A DNA stretch of 64,000 bases from Ophioderma brevispina (GCA_023653785.1 JAMKCH010002959.1:1-64000); one strand, 5' to 3'. Counted from the first letter of the stretch, positions 33,204 to 44,155 are shown. Notes: generated by a model from the sequence alone, not told the origin. A program made the numbers and translations.

Positions 33204-34744
33204 TTAAGATAAGAAAAAACAATAAGAGCTGAAGCTTCATATTATCCCATAGACTTTACATGCTATACTGGTCCCAATCTACGAGTCCCATTTGCTCCAC
33301 AAATACACCTTCGTTTCTAAGAGTCTGAATGTTTAACTATAAAGTCATGATCAAGATAAATTTGGTACCAACCTTAAAGCTAAAAAAACTTGAAAAATGA
33401 GTGGATTACTTGGACTATGAAACAGCCCCCGCTAGAGCAGCACCAATTCAGACACCATGACCATATAAAAAAATTTGCTGCATGATGAGAGGCGTGACAC
33501 TCATGGATTACAAAATCATATAATGTTTCTGGTTTTTTTTTATGTTTCCGTTTTGTCGACATATTCGATATACAAACAGGCTGTAGCGGGTTCACCCCCC
33601 CCCCCCCCCACTTGGTCTTGATACCCTAAGCGATGCGATGGAATGACAATTCCTGATGGCAGCAAGTGATAATGCGCAGCTGCACTGTGAATTGTATTTA
33701 GGTTATTTTTAGTGCAATATTAGAACCATGCTTTTGTACATTATCATTGTTATTGTTGTGCTGTGGTGTTGTTTTTATAGGCAGAGTTACGCCATACTAT
33801 AATTATCACACAAAATAAGTAATATAAGTCATGCAGTTCTTTTGTCACCTTTTGACGTAAATGACGTCAAATTTGCATGATGAAGTCACAGGTAGTCATA
33901 ATGTTTTTTTAACCAGCTGATCCGATACTTTGGTATCATATTTCTATCTATTAATAATATGTTATTGGGGGTATAAAACCAAAACCGTTTAAGAGAACAG
34001 GGCTTGAAAGATGTATTCGCGGCCATTTGGATTTATGTTAGCCCACTTCCCGGATGTCCGATTTGGAAGGATTTTGGATATGATGTTCAGTGGGGACATA
34101 CAAACTCAGATGAAACCAAAAACCTTCTGTTGCAATTTGTTCTAGGTTCATCCATAAGTCTACTGGACTATCTGTCATCTGAGAAGGTGACCAAGCAGAG
34201 GGTGTATTGAGTTATCCCACAAGCACCAGTTTTGGGGGGAATTTTCACCTCAATAAAGTCAGGATCCCACAAAAATCCTATTTAACACTAAAACCGGACG
34301 TTACATCAGTTAGCCCACAAAAGTAAACGAGTACTTTAAGGATTTTTTTTTATCATGATCATGGAAATGTTTGTGGCCTTAAACTTCTAGACACACCTTT
34401 TTATCCCTAACACTAGGAAATGATTTTTAAGATATAGACCCGATTTTGCGACCACTTTCTTGAATATTTCTTAACTTTTCTTTAATTGCTTAATGTGGAA
34501 TAAAAAAAATAAGTTCGCCAAGATAACGTTCGCAAATAAGCCAATAAAGTGTCCGGATATGCGACTATATCTTACAAAGGGAGTGCTCGTGCATAAGTAC
34601 TGACAGGTTTTTAGTATTGTAGGAACACTGGCAATGATCATGGGATTGGTTCAAAACACCCTCAAGTGCACAAGCAGGCTGCAAATAAAAGCGCACCGGG
34701 CACTGATAACATAGACCACACCATATTCAGAAATGTATGTTGAT
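33204..34744. other. Gene-free stretch with a 15-base C run at 33595-33609
   Basis: No supported exon or element. The C run is a likely site of length error. Confidence 0.45.
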
Positions 34745-35098
34745 TTAAAGGGCAACAGAGATTTCACAGATAAGGTGCCCTAAAAAATCGAAAATTCGAA
34801 TTTTTGCCTGATGTAAAGTTTCCATAAAAACATATCCCCATATGAAAGGAATTACAGCTGAGAAACATTTATTTGGTACAAAAAATGGTGAAATTTCTAG
34901 TTTCGTATAGGAGCAAATACGAAATTCAGCCTATGTTACGTTGAAATATAAGAAAATCCAAAATTTGTCTCTCGTTTAAAGACATTTCTCTAGCTATAAT
35001 TACAAGGTAAGAAATCTATTGCGTGTCTAATCTATTTGAAAATTACTATTCTGACACAATATTTGGGTGCCTCAAAATCTCTATGTTCACCTGCAACA
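34745..35098 (+). mobile_element. TTAA MITE family 4, copy
   Basis: It starts TTAAAGGGCAACAGAGATTT, contains GGAGCAAATACGAAATTCAG and GACATTTCTCTAGCTATAAT, and ends TCAAAATCTCTATG. The right TIR is decayed. Confidence 0.82.
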
Positions 35099-35345
35099 AA
35101 CATATTGTTGGAAGACCACACCGAATCAACATTTTAGTTGGATTTTTCCCAGATAAATGAAAGATGTTTGATTACCAATTTCCATAAATTTTTTAACATT
35201 GATTCATGAGCGGATAGGTTATTGAAATTGATTTAACATAATGGTCTACTATAGATTCACTAGCATAATGTGTTAACTAGGAGGAACAGGGCACAACTGC
35301 ATGCGATGCAACAATGCCGATGCATAATTGTCAAAGCGCACCGAC

Positions 35346-35500
35346 AGTTTCCGTAACCTGACCAATCTGACACACTTTTTTTCTGACACACTATGAATTC
35401 AGAACTTAACGGAATAAACGTGTGTTATTCTGTGAAGGGTGTTCAAATCATAAGTTGTGTCAGACAAAAGGTGTCAGATGGGTCAGGTACGGAAACACCC
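35346..35500. mobile_element. Foldback MITE, copy
   Basis: AGTTTCCGTAACCTGACC and TCTGACACACTATGAATTC on the left mirror ATAAGTTGTGTCAGAC and GGGTCAGGTACGGAAAC on the right. The centre is AACGGAATAAACG. The second arm carries more substitutions than the copy at 5378. Confidence 0.84.
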
Positions 35501-35559
35501 GAACGCATAGCTGATGCAAGGGTGTGTGTGTAGTATTGTCAAAAAATAAACCCATCAAC

Positions 35560-36085
35560 AAGAGATGAGTAGTAAGACCATTAGTCAAAAAGAGTCTAAG
35601 ATGGCTGTGAACCTGACATAAAAAACAAACAAAGGTGACAGAAGGAAGTTACAAACTGCTAGTACTGGTAGACTAAGTAATCAAGTTTATGGTCATCATC
35701 TGCTGGGAACTGATGGTACTGATGGTATACCATTATTGGTGTTTTGGCATCATCTCTTGCTAAGATGTCATACAAAATTGGATAAAGCGTGCACCAAACC
35801 ACCTTGATTTAGCTGCTGAACAGGGTGTGCATGCAGAAAATTAAGCCTACCAACTATAGATGAGTAGTAAGACCATATGTCAAGATGATTCTAAGATGTC
35901 TGTGAACCTAATATACGAAGAAACACTCAAAAGTGACAGAAGAAGTTACAAACTGCTAGAACTGGTAGGCTAAAAGAATCTGCTACAATCATCATCATCC
36001 ACTGGGAACTGATGGTATACCAGCCTTTGGTGTTTTGGCACCATCTCTTGTCTAGATGTCATGTTGAATTTGACAGCATATCAAA
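35560..36085 (+). repeat. Tandem duplication, two units of about 300 bases
   Basis: Unit 1 (from about 35563) and unit 2 (from about 35858) both contain GATGAGTAGTAAGACCAT, GTTACAAACTGCTAG, CTGGGAACTGATGGT and GGTGTTTTGGCA.CATCTCT. They are diverged but collinear. Confidence 0.85.
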
Positions 36086-36739
36086 AACCCTGTTGTTTGT
36101 ATATCCTTTTCTTGCAATACATTGTCCTTTACTGTTGCTATGTGACTTGTCCTTGATGTCTGCTACTTGCTCTAGGCCTAGATAAAGTAATACATAAAGA
36201 ATGTTTTTTGGTTAGTTAATGAAGGTACAGGAATTAAAGGAAAATCAGTAAAAAATATGTTAAATGGATTTAATTTCTCTCACTCCCAGTTTCTGCTGAT
36301 AAGAATGTGCAGAAAAGCAGCCCTTGACCAGGAATTCTTATAGAGAGGGTTGGGTTTAGTGTACAATTAAAAACAATAAATATGTTCTTGTTTGTCAACT
36401 ATCCACAAAATGACACTGATATTACAGGTTGGTTCATTTTTGATCAAGGAAAAATTGTCGTCATTGTCTTTTAATTAAAATACTCAAAGTGGGAAATATT
36501 TTTTACAGTCGCCGTTAAAATGCTTCTGTATTTCTCTGTGTCAAGCTTGATGTGCGTAAACATGGAAGTGATCTTGCTGAACTCTGATTGGCTGATTATC
36601 GCTCATGACAACAACACAAATTTTAGGGTGGCTCAAATTATACGACGCTCCTCCCCTTTTATGCGTTCATGAAGAGTGCTGCGTTGGCCATCACAGAGCA
36701 CATGTATATTGATGGCGAGTATATAGTATTGAGATCTCA

Positions 36740-36836
36740 GGAGTTTCTTAGCACAGGTTTATTCCGTTATGGTTTCCAAATTCATAAGTGTGTCAGAAAA
36801 AAAGTTTGTCAGATGAGTCTGGTTACGGAAACTCCC
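36740..36836. mobile_element. Foldback MITE, left-arm-deleted copy with possible 9-base target duplication
   Basis: It begins GAGTTTCTTAGCACAGG, lacks most of the left arm, and retains the centre and the full right arm to GGAAACTCCC. AGATCTCAG occurs immediately before (36732-36740) and again at 36839-36847, a possible 9-base target-site duplication. Confidence 0.8.
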
Positions 36837-36954
36837 TCAGATCTCAGCTTCTACAGTAAGAGGCAACTGCGATGAGCCACAAATAAATAAACAGACATTC
36901 CATTCAACCCTTGCCCATATATTACATTGAAATCAACCCATTGATGAGACTTAC

Positions 36955-37168
36955 GGATCATGCCTGTGTGTATAATGGAGTGGCACATGCATAGCATCAG
37001 GATCTTCAGTAGTCTGACATTCCAGGCACATGTTCTGTTTTCTTTGGCTAGGAGACATCTGTGACATAACTTCTAATTTGCGGATATAAGCACCTGTGCA
37101 AATGATAACATACGGGTAAGTCTTGACAACTTGGGATACTTTCACGACCAACTCTGGGTTACTCCTTC
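36955..37168 (-). CDS. Exon of an unrecognised gene, 71 codons
   Basis: On the minus strand this 214-base stretch lies between acceptor TTACAG and donor GTAAGT. After two bases completing a codon, it reads RSNPELVVKVSQVVKTYPYV, then IICTGAYIRKLEVMSQMSPS, QRKQNMCLECQTTEDPDAMH and VPLHYTHRHD. The composition is balanced and protein-like. A CxxC pair (MCLECQ) is visible. The two-base start phase matches the one-base end of the candidate exon at 37813-37881 (C plus GA gives Arg). I do not recognise the family and found no third exon. It is the best-supported non-transposon coding exon after CRYZ. Confidence 0.6.
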
Positions 37169-37214
37169 CTGTAATTTCTGCATGAAATAATTAATAGAAA
37201 TCTGTACGGACATG

Positions 37215-37430
37215 TATAGAGTTGGTGACCTTGTGACCTTCACGGCCCCCAAAAAGTCAGAATGATAAAATTGCTTGGTGTATCCACATATGTCGACTGA
37301 TTTTCATGACACTTAGATACAATGGTCCTTTGGTAGTGTCCCACATGTTGGTGACCTTGTGTGACCATTGTCCCCATTCACAAACTGCGACAGCAGATGA
37401 CACATATGTTCTGTGAACGCTGTATTTTTA
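37215..37430 (+). repeat. TGACC-type repeat with terminal hairpin
   Basis: Words GTGACCTTGTGACC and GTGTGACC are followed by AACTGCGACAGCAGATGAC and GCTGTATTTTTA. This ending matches 19215-19275 and 62060-62115. Confidence 0.65.
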
Positions 37431-37460
37431 GTCAACCCAACCAAAATGGAACACTCATAC

Positions 37461-37493
<33 letters not shown>

Positions 37494-37494
37494 G
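37461..37494 (+). repeat. (CAGA)n microsatellite
   Basis: About eight CAGA/ACAG units followed by GAGAC and a CA-rich tail (ACATACACACACAC). Confidence 0.95.
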
Positions 37495-37812
37495 AGACAC
37501 ATGCACATACACACACACAGAAGGAATCTGCTGTCAGAACATAAAAATATACAGCTAATCTTGAAAACTGCTGGGCACACACTTTGCTAATTTGTCACAC
37601 ATTGCTAATAATTATTCTAAGATGACATCACACTGCATTACAAGCTACTGTTAATTCTTACAAGCTTCTGTTGTTCACTACCTGACAGTTAGCAATTAGT
37701 GCTTTCTAGTATTTACTTTCTGTGAAGCAAAACACTACAGAAAGTACATTCTTAAAAAGAATGCCTAAGTTAGTAATGTGCATCAGTCACCACAGCATGT
37801 ATGATTTCTTAC

Positions 37813-37881
37813 GTTCGTGTTGAATTGTTGAAAGATTGTGATTACACTTTCCTGGATATGATGTACCTGATGATGTGATTT
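37813..37881 (-). CDS. Second exon of the same unrecognised gene, 69 bases
   Basis: On the minus strand it follows acceptor CCCCTACAG and precedes donor GTAAGA. With two bases completing a previous codon it reads ITSSGTSYPGKCNHNLSTIQ HE, then one base that joins GA of the exon at 36955-37168 to give Arg. Length and phase are consistent, but the exon is short and another frame is also open, so the support comes mostly from the splice sites and the phase match. The exon upstream of it was not found. Confidence 0.45.
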
Positions 37882-37988
37882 CTGTAGGGGTCATAAGGAG
37901 GTCAGTAAGTCAGGCCTGGTTAAATGAAAATGTTATATAGTATGCATTCCCTTACATACACATACATTACCTAAACCACAGTGCACCC

Positions 37989-38332
37989 TTAAAGGGGCGT
38001 GTTCCGATCGTCTTTGGGACCCCCCCTGATTTACCCGGAAGTAGTATCGATTTTGATATCAGACGAAGGGCCATATTTTTCTCATTGTCGTCCTGAAATT
38101 TGAGCCCTCGAATCCATTTCATTCCCAAGATATAAACAAAAAACCGCCGTTTTAGTGGTTAACCACTTTATTAGCACAGTATTGAATAGGGCTTTGCAAC
38201 ATGCATTATTGCGTCTACCATCAAAACCGCAAGTTTGTTTCCCACGGTACTTGATGGGGTGTATGTGCAAGTGCCAGGCTCTCATATCAAGTAGAGAACA
38301 CAATACACATAAATCGGAACAACCACCTTTAA
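37989..38332 (+). mobile_element. TTAA-flanked MITE, family 5 (GTGTTCCGATCGTC end)
   Basis: The left end TTAAAGGGGCGTGTTCCGAT and the right end ATCGGAACAACCACCTTTAA are inverted. The interior has GTTTCCCACGG and CTCTCATATCAAGTAGAG. 344 bases. Inverted copies lie at 42755-43084 and 45153-45506. Confidence 0.88.
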
Positions 38333-38371
38333 AGGGAGTACATCTATTGGAACTCATGCAAATGAGCATCA

Positions 38372-38838
38372 ATATTATAGCAATAACAGCACATTTTTTG
38401 AAGAGTGCCCCCAATTTTCAAAATCTGAGATTTTTGCACAGTCATGTTGGTAATTGTCCTAATTACAATCGGGATCCTGGATTATAATTTAATGGCAGAG
38501 CTGGAAATGCCAAATTTCAGTCCATTATAAAATAGTGCCACCTCACGAAAATGACCTCTAACTTGATTTGCCTGAACCTATGGATTAAATGGATGGGAGT
38601 AGACACATACATGGCACTATTTCCCAGCTATTTCATATTGGAAGGCTGTTTCCAGCAGCTGTTGAATTCCGATTTTAATTATATAATTACAAAATTCCTT
38701 CTTTTGCGACATATAGACATTTTTTAGCTTTACCATTTACAGTTTACTAGCCAATTACAAATGCAACTGTACAAAAATGTCAAAATTTTAAGAAAATTGG
38801 GGATGCTCTTCAAAAAATGTGCTATCATTGCTTTAATA
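38372..38838 (+). mobile_element. MITE family 7 (TTAAAGCAAT...ATAGCACATTTTTTGAAGAG ends), complete copy
   Basis: The left end ATAGCAATAACAGCACATTT followed by TTTTGAAGAGTGCCCCCAAT, and the right end TTGGGGATGCTCTTCAAA through GTGCTATCATTGCTTTAA, are long inverted repeats of about 45 bases. Other members are at 22200-22505, 53580-53995 and a fragment near 55755. Confidence 0.85.
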
Positions 38839-38987
38839 GGATAGTTTTAGTGATTGCTTTCTATAATTGCATAATCTGTCACTTTAGGGGTTTTGCATGA
38901 TTGCTCAACTTCAAATGTTACGTGACTAAGCTAAAAATTTATCTGAAAAGAGTAAATAACATTTCAATTTTTGGTTTGTTCCCCCAG

Positions 38988-39067
38988 GGAAGGTGATTTA
39001 TGAAGAGCTACATGTTGTGAAGGTACTCCAGAAGAACTCAGGGTACAAAGTTACACTCCATGCCTAG
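38988..39067 (+). CDS. Possible terminal exon of an unrecognised + strand gene
   Basis: After a strong pyrimidine tract and acceptor TTGTTCCCCCAG, two bases complete a codon. The frame then reads KVIYEELHVVKVLQKNSGYK VTLHA to TAG, 25 codons plus the stop. It lies in a short transposon-free gap between family 7 and a foldback element. The sequence is protein-like but too short to be sure. It may be chance or part of a gene interleaved with the minus-strand exons at 37 kb. Confidence 0.3.
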
Positions 39068-39092
39068 GTATTGCTAGAACTCATAATCTGGG

Positions 39093-39240
39093 GTGTTTCG
39101 GTAACCTGACCAGGTTACCTGACCCACCTTCCCCTGACCACTCTTAATTCAAGAACCTAACAGAATAAAAGCTGTAAAGGTTGTGGAATGGTAGCGGTTG
39201 TGGGAATTTGTAGCGGGGTCAGGGGAAAGTGGTGGTCAGG
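39093..39240. mobile_element. Divergent foldback element
   Basis: GTTTCGGTAACCTGACC with CTTCCCCTGACCAC on the left is mirrored by GTGGTCAGG and GGTCAGGGGAAAG on the right, with AACAGAATAAAAGCTG at the centre. It has the same plan as the 5378 family but different arm sequence. It directly abuts the next TTAA element. Confidence 0.65.
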
Positions 39241-39558
39241 TTAAGGTGCAACGAAGAGATTTTAAAATAATAGGGTCCTAAAAATGTGAAAAAAAATCCT
39301 GATTTTGGCACTGGTGTAAACGTTTATATCAAAATATCACATCTGTAAGGATTAAGCTGTAGAGGAGCAATAAGAAATTCAGCCTATGTTTTCTACTGAA
39401 ATATAAGCGTTTTGAAATAATCACCTTTTGTTTCCACTTTAATAAGACATTTTGTACCAAAATCAAGGTAAGAATCTTTGAAGTGTCTAATCTATATGAA
39501 ATCAATAAACTACACACACTTACCTGGACTGTCTCAAAATCTCTCGTTGCACCTTTAA
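39241..39558 (+). mobile_element. TTAA MITE family 4, copy
   Basis: It starts TTAAGGTGCAACGAAGAG and ends AAATCTCTCGTTGCACCTTTAA, with GGAGCAATAAGAAATTCAGC inside. 318 bases, shorter than its relatives through small deletions. Confidence 0.85.
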
Positions 39559-40574
39559 TGCTGCACATCCAGTGGATTGTTAAAATATCACAAGTCCTTA
39601 ACCATAGGTCCTGCATCAATAAGGGAGTAAGAATAAGAGTTATGCACAGAGTAGCTGAGCTAATGGGTTATATCACAAATCGAATCTAAGCTAGGTGACA
39701 TGCCATAGTTCAGGGTAATTTAGCTACAAACCAAAATACAGTTTTAAGTTTAATATGGGAAATCTATGGCTAGAAGCAACCAATTGATGTAATGCTTCTT
39801 ACCCTATTGTACAATTACAAGCTATTTAGTTATTCTAATACTACATGGAAATTTCAAGTAAGACATAAGGACTCGTGGTATTTTATGGTAGCAGTATTCA
39901 GATATTTACACAGACATTCCAGCCAATTCTTTAAGAACTGGGGGTTTCTGTTTGTGGTGATTTAAAAGCTTATTATTTTGGAAGTAATCATGCTTTAAAA
40001 GCGCCCGATGATTAGCTTACTGATCTTTACATTACCTTATTCATGCAATTACCCCGCCATAGTTCGGATTAGGTTTACCGGCTGTGTCCTGAAACTGTGA
40101 TAGGGAATAAAGTGTATTATTGGCAGTGCTTTTGGCATTTGGCCAAGGTCTGGGAAGAGTCCGTTCAAAGGTTGCTGCTTACGTTGAAGATTGGCAAGAA
40201 GCAATGGGTGTGGGGTACATGGCTAATTAGGCAAGATTCTTTTGCAAATTTGGCATGGCAGATTAAGAAGAAAACAAAAAAAAATGAACAAAATTAGAGG
40301 GTAAATTTATGAAAAGAGTGGGTGTGGTTGCTAGCACACTAAAGACTGGGGCAGTATGATCCACGCACTTTAAAAATGGACTAACTCATTTAAAACTGTG
40401 AAAGTCTTCTGACAATATACAAGCATACGGTTATGATTATTATTTTCTACTCAAATGCTGGTGAAGCATTATATCCAGTACTCATGGTTCAATACCATCA
40501 AGAATTTTGTAAGCTTTACCTGAAACTGCCGGTGGATGGCCAGCCGCCCAAGGTTGGTTGTAAAACAACCTATG
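39559..40574. other. Gene-free stretch
   Basis: No supported exon or element. Open frames up to 68 codons have no recognisable features. Confidence 0.4.
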
Positions 40575-40650
40575 TGCGCTCGACCAGATTCGAACCAGAA
40601 ACCTTGTATCACTAGGATAGATTTAACCAATTAGTAAACGAGTCAGGGTT
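40575..40650 (-). mobile_element. tRNA-derived SINE head (minus strand)
   Basis: In reverse complement, CTGGTTCGAATCTGG matches an RNA polymerase III B box and lies about 40 bases after an A-box-like ACTAATTGGTTAAAT. The body and 3' tail are not defined. It does not fold as a complete tRNA, so it is called a SINE. Confidence 0.55.
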
Positions 40651-40799
40651 GGTGAAGCGTGATAAAAGATATCGGTATAAGTTTAAGAGTGTTGTCCATC
40701 ACTTTCCTAGCCGAGAGTGAAGAGAGCATTCAAAACAGATACATTATAACCATCTGATGCTTTAAATAGGAAAGACAGTGAGGAACGAGTCATTTTATT

Positions 40800-41990
40800 C
40801 AAATGTTACCAATCATGCAGAATGAGCTATTGCTCCCAACCCCTAAATGTGATTGATGAAAGTTATTTTATCCACTAACCTCAAGGCCTGAGTTCATTTT
40901 AAAAGAGATTTGTATCATTTAAAATGTACCATCATATAATTTTATTATTTGTCTACCGTAAATGCCTGATAAAAAGCATCTATCCATTAACTCAACAATT
41001 AAGTCATTTACAAAAAAAGATGTATGAATTCAAAATGTTACATTCATATGGTATGATTTATTGCACTCTACTTTAAATGCTGATGAAAACATTTTATTCA
41101 CTAACTTAACAACTAAATTGTTTTAAAATAGATATATCAACAATATGATCGATCCATTGCTCCCTACTTTAAATGCTGATGAAAACATTTTATCCACTAA
41201 CTTAACTAAATTGTATTAAAATAGATATATCAACAATATGGTCCATTGCTCCCTACTTTAAATGCTGATGAAAACATTTTATCCACTAACTTAACAACTA
41301 AATTGTTTTAAAATAGATATATCAACAATATGACCGATCCATTGCTCCCTACTTTAAATGTTGATGAAAACATTTTATCCACTAACTTAACAGCTATATT
41401 GTTTTAAAATAGATATATCAACAATAAGATCCATTGCTCCCTACTTTAAATGTTGATGAGAACATTTTATCCACTAACTTAACAACTATATTCAAAGCAT
41501 TCAACATTCCGTGGACAGCTGGATAAACGGGTTCTTTCGGCAGAACAGGCATAACAATGGTTAGGAATGATGAATTTCTGTGGTTCTTTTTTTTCTAATG
41601 AGCGGAAGAACATGCTTGTTTTGAATATGTAAAACTTTTTTATCAAGCTCAATTAGTTTTATGATAAAACATAATCAATCATGGTCCTATTCTTTTTGAC
41701 TCACACTGTATATCAACAATATGATCCATTGCTCCCTACTTTAAATGTTGATGAAAACATTTTATTCACTAACTTAACAACTAAATTGTTTTAAAATAGA
41801 TATATCAACAATACAACAATATGATCCATTGCTCCCTACTTTAACTCAACGACTAAGCAATTTGAAAACAGATGTCAAATCAAAATATGGCAAGCATATC
41901 ATGATTTATTGCTGCCTACTTCAAACACTGATGAAATCATTTTATCTGCATTCAACAACTAAATAATTTAAAAGTAGATCAATTCAATAT
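40800..41990 (+). repeat. Satellite-like array, about 86-98-base unit
   Basis: TTGCTCCCTACTTTAAATG, TGATGAAAACATTTTATCC, ACTAACTTAACAACTAAATT and TAAAATAGATATATCAACA recur with spacing of about 96, 89, 97 and 90 bases between 41071 and 41443, with degenerate units before and after. The central units are nearly identical and the edge units are eroded. An unrelated stretch of about 210 bases (41490-41705) interrupts it. Confidence 0.92.
41490..41712. mobile_element. Insertion interrupting the satellite array
   Basis: This non-satellite stretch ends TTCTTTTTGACTCACACTGTA, which resembles the CAGTGTGAGTCAAAAAG terminus of mariner/Tc1-type MITEs and is next to TA. The opposite terminus was not recognised, so it may be truncated. 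Confidence 0.45.
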
Positions 41991-42017
41991 GCAACAATAC
42001 TATATATTTCTCGTATT

Positions 42018-42130
42018 GGGGAGCAGGTAGCACAGTGGTTCTTTCCTCACTTTTACACCACTTTTGTCTCAGGTTCAATCCCTGTGTCAGGCCAGGGTAG
42101 TTTTTAAATACCGTCTGACATGAATATAAC
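42018..42130 (+). mobile_element. tRNA-derived SINE head
   Basis: GGGGAGCAGGTAGCACAGTG contains an A-box-like block. About 45 bases later AGGTTCAATCCCTGTG matches the B box. The body continues with CTGACATGAATATAACAAAG. The spacing is typical of a pol III promoter, but the sequence is not a complete tRNA cloverleaf. Confidence 0.65.
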
Positions 42131-42754
42131 AAAGTAGGTTGGGTGTTGTGCTTAAACCTCTACATCACCTTAGTGAATGAAACGAACTTAACCTAATAAC
42201 TAAGCCTTTAAAGGAGAGTGTCAATTCATATGATATGATTCTATGAACCACTACCTGTGACTGTGATGAAGCATAGTTCTTGATGAAATGATGCCGTGTA
42301 AGCTAGCATTACTAGGAATGGGAGATAGCATTATCCACTAATCAGTCCTATGCACATGACAAACAAGGGATGATTAAAAATGTACACAAATAAAATGGTT
42401 GATAAGCTTGATGGAAGCATATGAATGGTAAACTACGGTGATAAAATAACTTTTGTATGCGTGTGGTCTAAAAATTCTAAGCTATTAAAGCAACAAACTT
42501 GGTTTTTGTAGTTAGTTAAGTGACATGTAGGAAGATGCTCAAAGTATTGTATAGGGGATCACAATATTTGTAAAAATAAGGTCATGATGGGGAGCTACCT
42601 ACTTGCCAAAAAATAATTTCTTAATCCAAGTACTTTGACATTGATACAAAAAAGGACAATTACAGATCAAACCTTTTAGTCTTTTCAGACTTTTGACATT
42701 CAAAAAAATAAATAAACTAGAAATAAATAATATACAGTGGAATAGGGGGAAATT

Positions 42755-43084
42755 TTAAAAGGTGTTGTTTCGTTAAGGTCTAATATGTTCTGTACTTGAT
42801 ATGAGAGGCTGGCACTTGCATATAATATATTGCCCCCCCAGCAAGTACCGTGCCTAATAATGCACATTGCAAGCCCCTAATCAATTACTGTGGCGAATAT
42901 TGATGGGTAACAATTTTAATTTATCAATTTATTGTTTATATCTTGGGAATGAAAATGGAGTTGAGGGCATGACATTCAGGAAGATCAATGAGAAAAAATA
43001 CCAGCTTTCTTCATTGATATCAAAATCAATACTACTTCCGGGTAAATCAGGGAGTCCCAACGACGATCGGAACATGCTACCTTA
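42755..43084 (-). mobile_element. TTAA MITE family 5, inverted copy
   Basis: It begins TTAAAAGGTGTTGTTTCG and contains CTTGATATGAGAGGCTGG and ATCTTGGGAATGAAAATGG. It ends CCAACGACGATCGGAACATG then CTACCTTA. Confidence 0.82.
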
Positions 43085-43360
43085 CTTATTTATAGGTATA
43101 ATGAGTTCTTATTTTAAAAATTCAACGAATATTCAATCCTTTGTTATTCTAGGGGATTATCCTTCATTTTGATAAATAATTTCATATCCCTTGTTATCCA
43201 AGACGGAATAAACCCAATTCAGAGGGATCGTTGGGGGAAATAAATTTCCGCCCTAGAGCATTCTGAGTGTACTAACAAAAAGTCATTCGCCCCAACGTCA
43301 GGATAAGCATATAGACGAATGATAATAAAATTTTGCCATATGGTCAAACTCTAGTAAAAT

Positions 43361-43385
43361 AATATATATATATATATATATATAT
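43361..43385. repeat. (AT)n microsatellite
   Basis: About twelve AT dinucleotides. It follows a fragment (43250-43345) that resembles the arms of the 44.4 kb palindrome (TTCGCCCCAACGTCAGGATA). Confidence 0.9.
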
Positions 43386-43477
43386 GCAAGACCACAATAT
43401 GAAAAAGCTTATCAGAGTCTGGATTTCCACATAAACTGTAAATATGAAGAAAAAAAAGCACAAAACACTAGCAAAAA

Positions 43478-44155
43478 CAACGAAAACGCAAATGTCTGTG
43501 GTTTAATCCACCATACTCAAGGAACGTCACCACAAATGTCGGCAAAGAATTTTTTAAACTCTTTAGGAACGTCTTTCCCGAAAAAAGCCACATTGAACAA
43601 AAAATCTTCAACAGAAACACTGTAAAAACTGAGCTATTTCTGCATGGAAAAAATATATCCAAATATCAGCTCCCCATAACAAACGCATATAAATTTGCAC
43701 ACTGCCAATACGAGGACCGTACATGAGCTTGCCCAAAAAAAATCAAGAGCCAATTGCCCACTAGACGGTCAATGGCTTAGCAAGGAACATCGTATACAAA
43801 GCGACCGTAACACCACCTTTCAATGCATCCCAAAACAATACACTGGACTCACATCTACACTTTCAAAGAGAGCTAAGGAACCATACTCCATTATCAAACC
43901 AGAATCTAAATCCAATGCATCAGAACTATCCAAATATATATGGACCTCAAAAAGGAAAACCACAAACTTTTAAGATAAAATGGTTGTTGTGTATCATTCA
44001 AAGAGCGGCGGCACCATACAATCCGGCACCAAAAGATGCACTTTATGTCTTGAACTGAAAAATATCTATTATGATGGCACCCAAAAGGTACACTAACAAA
44101 CGCTCTGAACTTATATATCAAACTGAGACCACAAAAACAAGTACAAACTAAGCAC
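43478..44155 (+). pseudogene. Decayed Penelope-like retroelement fragment, C-terminal GIY-YIG region
   Basis: The first frame reads RKRKCLWFNPPYSRNV, then VGKEFFKLF and KIFNRNTVK. A shifted frame reads NCPLDGQWLSK, KQYTGLTSTLSK and ASELSKYIWTSKRK. Further shifts give QRAAAPYNPAPK, RCTLCLELKNIYY and NKRSELI. These are the familiar end of Penelope-like element proteins, where linker motifs precede a GIY-YIG endonuclease domain. The usual Y-I-G-L-T core is visible as YTGLT. The reverse transcriptase domain was not found upstream. At least three frameshifts and one in-frame stop make it inactive. Confidence 0.85.

Noticed and set aside
36840..36900. Third minus-strand exon joining the 36955 exon
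   Set aside because: Candidate acceptors give a stop in the required phase, and the foldback insertion obscures the frame.
37441..37560. CRISPR-like or coding signal in the CAGA tract
   Set aside because: Simple tetranucleotide microsatellite with no spacers.
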